DNA of 54,545 bases from RGIG8748 sp045539515. GTDB lineage: Bacteria > Bacillota > Clostridia > UMGS1810. Where the stretch lies: assembly GCA_045539515.1 (NCBI GenBank), contig JAZQFN010000061.1:1-54545 (forward strand), read 5' to 3'. The notes below the pieces were generated by a model, which was not told the DNA's origin, did not search any database, and saw only the letters and a program-made list of their open reading frames with translations. Below are positions 52,413-54,545 of the stretch, piece after piece. The position numbers and the translations under genes are program-made. Position 1 is the stretch's first letter; each line of letters opens with the position of its first letter.

Positions 52413-52757
52413 TTATACCCTTTTGGCATCAATATCCATTTTCTTTTTAAGGGCATCAAGCTCTTTTTTAAGACTTTTATTTTCTTCTCTTAACTCGTAG
52501 TTTTCTTTATCCAGGTTATCATACTTGTTTTTCAACATATCGTAGCCGTCACAATTCATATCGGTTTCATCGGATACAATATCATATATTCTGTTTGCAA
52601 ACCTTCTGCATTCTTTACGGATAATGTCACTTTCCTTGGTCCAGGATGAAAACAGCATATCAAAACCAAGCATTTTTGATATCATAAAGCTATACCTGTA
52701 TACCTCCATTTTGTCATAGTCATTTCTGAAAGCAAGTCTTTTTCTGAATAAACCCAT
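52413..52757 (-). CDS. coiled-coil hypothetical protein
   Basis: A 114-residue protein. The N-terminal half is globular with KECRRFANRIYDIVSD; the C-terminal part from about residue 75 is a coiled coil with regular heptads (NLDKENYELREENKSLKKEL). The ATG at 52757 lies nine bases after AGGAG. I do not recognise a family. Confidence 0.68.
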   Translation of the reverse strand: MGLFRKRLAFRNDYDKMEVYRYSFMISKMLGFDMLFSSWTKESDIIRKECRRFANRIYDIVSDETDMNCDGYDMLKNKYDNLDKENYELREENKSLKKELDALKKKMDIDAKRV

Positions 52758-52793
52758 ATGTATCAACTCCTGTGTTTTTACAATTATATCAAA

Positions 52794-52868
52794 TTATTTG
52801 CCTTTTCCGCAAAAGCTTATCTGATTGCCGGGGCCCTGTTTTGTTGGTACGTTAATATTAATCTGCAT
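52794..52868 (-). CDS. 24-residue small ORF
   Basis: MQININVPTKQGPGNQISF and CGKGK. An AAGGA site lies eight bases before the ATG. The gap between the two neighbouring genes is otherwise unexplained, and the frame fills it. It has one Cys and a basic tail. It could be a peptide signal, a small effector or chance. Confidence 0.4.
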   Translation of the reverse strand: MQININVPTKQGPGNQISFCGKGK

Positions 52869-52896
52869 ATAACCATTCCTTAAATTTATAATTATT

Positions 52897-53376
52897 TTAT
52901 TTTTTCTTTAAGATTTTCTTTAACCAACCGAATGAATCTCCTGAAAACATTCCAATCGGTCCGGCAGCAGCACCCATACCCGATGTGGTAAGAGATGATA
53001 ACAAGCCCGAAAACATTGACGCTAAAGTACCGCCTTCAACACCACCTGCAGCAGATACAGAAACTGCAGATATTGCATCCTTTAATTTTTGGTAATCCTT
53101 TTCATCATAAACATCTGCCCCATCCACCAAAATAGCGATAGCCTGAGGAAGAACAGTATTTTCCCTGTTGTTTTCGATTTTATAATCCAAAACTGTTCTT
53201 ATTGCTATATATTGTGTCAGATTCATTGGTGTTTTTTTGTTTTCCAGATTACTGATTGTCTGTTTGGTTACACCAATTTTTTCTCCTAATTCTTCTGCTG
53301 TCCATCCGGCAATTTTGCGGATTACAGACAGATTATCCTGCAAACAATTAATTTGTTCTGTTTTTTTATTTTCCAT
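52897..53376 (-). CDS. XRE-family protein with Gly-rich hydrophobic C-terminal tail
   Basis: A 159-residue protein. Residues about 10-65 are an XRE helix-turn-helix (IAGWTAEELGEKIGVTKQTI). The middle part is helical. From about residue 105 a segment rich in Gly, Ala, Ser and Met follows (SAAGGVEGGTLASMFSGL, then TSGMGAAAGPIGMFSG), ending in the basic KKILKKK. The tail looks membrane-active or aggregation-prone, similar in composition to bacteriocin or prion-like segments. The ATG at 53376 follows GGCGGTG. First gene of the operon; it probably controls its own promoter. Confidence 0.8.
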   Translation of the reverse strand: MENKKTEQINCLQDNLSVIRKIAGWTAEELGEKIGVTKQTISNLENKKTPMNLTQYIAIRTVLDYKIENNRENTVLPQAIAILVDGADVYDEKDYQKLKDAISAVSVSAAGGVEGGTLASMFSGLLSSLTTSGMGAAAGPIGMFSGDSFGWLKKILKKK

Positions 53377-53396
53377 ATAAGTCACCGCCCAAGTTA

Positions 53397-53425
53397 ATAA
53401 TATCAAATAAATTTATTCTTGTCAA
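53397..53425 (-). promoter_or_regulatory. strong promoter of the nine-gene accessory operon
   Basis: On the minus strand TTGACA (53420-53425), a 17-base spacer and TATTAT (53397-53402). It matches the sigma-A consensus closely. The similar sequences CCAAGTTAAT (53390-53399) and CCAAAGTTAAT (53434-53444) flank it and could be binding sites for the XRE protein. Confidence 0.75.
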
Positions 53426-53480
53426 GTATTTTGACCAAAGTTAATTTTTTTACTTTAAATAAATAATTTTACACATAAAA

Positions 53481-53516
53481 AAATACACCCTACATCAAAA
53501 GATGTAAGGTGTATTT
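53481..53516. terminator. terminator after the lipoprotein gene
   Basis: AAATACACCCTACATC, an AAAA loop and GATGTAAGGTGTATTT. On the minus strand a T tract follows, so it ends the lipoprotein transcript. Confidence 0.8.
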
Positions 53517-53581
53517 AGTTAATTATTATTTAACACAAGGAAAAGGACTGTCCCATTGTTTTACATATAAATCCAACAGTA

Positions 53582-54274
53582 TTATTTTGTCCAAGACAAG
53601 TTATCAATCAAATCGGAAATCTTATCATCAAAAAACGTGGTCATAGTTATAGTTGCTAAATAACCATCGCATTTCTTTTGAATCATAGTTTGATAAACAT
53701 TTACACCATTAATTTCCGCAGTAGTACGCAAAGCATCAAATGTCTTTCCATCAACATCAACAGTAGTGATTTCACAGTTAATATTTTTATACCCCATATT
53801 TTCAAATCCTTCCTTAAGTATAGGTATAACCACTTGAAAATTCTCTGCAATGTTCAACAATAACAATTGATCATTACTAACTTTTTCGAGGTTTATATTT
53901 ACATTATCAAGTTGGTCATCATCAAAAGCACACATAACATCAACAACTGTCGCGTCCTTAAGCAACTCTTCAATTTTATCCCCTGCCATATCAACGGCAA
54001 TATTATTAATTTCTTTAATTTGTTCCTCGTTATAGAAAGTCCAATTTTCATCCAACCTATAACTAACGCCTATAAAATCGTTTATATAAACATTTCCTGA
54101 TATATTTCCTAAAGAAAATTCTTCTGTGTATGAATCTTCTGTGTTCGATACATCAGACGAAACATTTGTTGTATCATATTCATATTTACCTCTAATATCA
54201 ACAACATTATTTCGACACCCGCAAACAGTAAACAACAGCGCAAATAACACTAAAAAGACAATTGTTTTTTTCAT
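53582..54274 (-). CDS. hypothetical lipoprotein
   Basis: A 230-residue lipoprotein: a short basic start, a hydrophobic stretch (TIVFLVLFALLFTV) and a Cys in CGCRNN as lipid site. The mature part is acidic with Ser/Thr-rich linker (about residues 35-55) and a C-terminal domain of mixed strands and helices (GVSYRLDENWTFYN, then LSWTK at the end). I do not recognise the domain; it resembles the many Clostridia lipoproteins with a single small sensing domain. GAGGAG precedes the ATG. Confidence 0.8.
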   Translation of the reverse strand: MKKTIVFLVLFALLFTVCGCRNNVVDIRGKYEYDTTNVSSDVSNTEDSYTEEFSLGNISGNVYINDFIGVSYRLDENWTFYNEEQIKEINNIAVDMAGDKIEELLKDATVVDVMCAFDDDQLDNVNINLEKVSNDQLLLLNIAENFQVVIPILKEGFENMGYKNINCEITTVDVDGKTFDALRTTAEINGVNVYQTMIQKKCDGYLATITMTTFFDDKISDLIDNLSWTK

Positions 54275-54330
54275 ATCTGCTCACTCCTCAAATCATTTTT
54301 TACATTATACCATATTACTCCAACAAACAC

Positions 54331-54393
54331 AAGAGCAGGAACGGTAATATTGTGTTTTGTTTCAACACAACAGAACCGTCCCCTCGTGCTCTT
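54331..54393. repeat. imperfect palindrome, REP-like
   Basis: AAGAGCAGGAACGGT (54331-54345) faces ACCGTCCCCTCGTGCTCTT (54375-54393), with TTGTGTT/AACACAA inside. Such palindromes with the core GGACGGTTCTG accompany REP-associated transposase sequences in Clostridia. The stretch 54275-54545 holds otherwise only the hairpin at 54510 and the gene tail at 54432. Confidence 0.5.
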
Positions 54394-54431
54394 TAGAATA
54401 TAGTTACTTAACTTTAAATCTTCAGGCAACT

Positions 54432-54506
54432 TTATGCCCGTAGTTTCATAAAATGCTTGTCTAGTCTCTCTTGTAACCCTGCATCAAATACATTGTTTGC
54501 AACAAA
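54432..54506 (-). pseudogene. short unassigned gene tail
   Basis: A minus-strand frame reads VFDAGLQERLDKHFMKLRA before a stop at 54432. The amphipathic helix looks protein-like, but the frame is cut by the hairpin at 54510-54533, and no start is visible. It may be the end of a REP-associated transposase or a chance frame. Confidence 0.25.
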
Positions 54507-54507
54507 A

Positions 54508-54533
54508 AATACACCCCACAATTGTGAGGTGTA
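54508..54533 (-). terminator. terminator-like hairpin at the window edge
   Basis: TACACCCCACA and TTGTGAGGTGTA form a stem. On the minus strand a TTTTTTG run follows, so it could end a gene lying beyond the right edge. It resembles the terminator at 53481 in its outer arms (ATACACC/GGTGTA). Confidence 0.6.
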
Positions 54534-54545
54534 CTCTTCAATACC

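Noticed and set aside
1..54545. CRISPR array, rRNA genes, phage structural genes or intact insertion sequence
   Set aside because: No regularly spaced repeat series, no rRNA-like conserved stretches and no complete transposase, terminase or capsid-like proteins were found.

Overview
The window reads as a chromosomal segment of an AT-rich, Gram-positive, probably gut-dwelling Clostridia species. The signs are strong AGGAGG-type ribosome binding sites, TTGAAA/TAAAAT promoters, short rho-independent terminators, and families typical of that group (DUF4317, a GH13_8 branching enzyme, an LtaS-type sulfatase, YitT and YiiX-type proteins, HPr/EI). No rRNA, complete tRNA, CRISPR array or intact transposase is visible. 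I cannot name the species.

Layout. 1-275: a structured RNA candidate and facing terminators beyond ptsHI. 275-3825: ptsHI (minus) and a DMT exporter with a YgjV-like protein (plus). 3874-10145: an AraC regulator facing a GH38 alpha-mannosidase, then a glycogen branching enzyme. 10149-17599: a minus-strand carbohydrate region with mannose-6-phosphate isomerase, SGNH esterase, SDR oxidoreductase, mannonate dehydratase, Gfo/Idh/MocA oxidoreductase, TIM-barrel epimerase and an in-frame epimerase-oxidoreductase fusion, facing a second AraC gene. 18555-22640: an amino-acid ABC transporter with two near-identical promoter/operator units and a short Cys-containing leader peptide, then an FMN reductase and a second manA. 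22678-25496: a third AraC gene facing L-fucose isomerase. 25564-41508: mixed housekeeping and accessory genes, including an XRE-BadF kinase fusion, a frameshifted DUF4317 gene, sfsA, ferritin, a ZIP transporter, a nucleoside hydrolase with a PfkB-AraC fusion, and a giant GT2-LtaS fusion.

41719-54545 is accessory and rearranged. A Fic/Doc gene sits between 19-base imperfect direct repeats near a tRNA 3'-end fragment. A MATE transporter gene plus the 5' end of a CoA-disulfide-reductase-like gene occurs twice as a large inverted repeat, with both reductase copies truncated. A nine-gene minus-strand operon (53425 to 48780) of mostly unrecognised genes follows, headed by an XRE protein with a Gly-rich hydrophobic tail. 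It also holds a 24-residue ORF, a coiled-coil protein, a CX5R phosphatase-like protein, a MraZ/AbrB-like protein, a polytopic membrane protein and a Sel1-repeat protein. This operon is the best candidate for an undescribed system.

Taken together, the first half imports and dismantles host or plant glycans (mannosides, fucose, uronates feeding mannonate) under local AraC regulators. A recurring theme is fusion of an enzyme with another enzyme or with a DNA-binding domain: epimerase-oxidoreductase, XRE-sugar kinase, PfkB-AraC and GT2-LtaS. The second theme is gene debris: at least six truncated or broken genes lie at rearrangement junctions.
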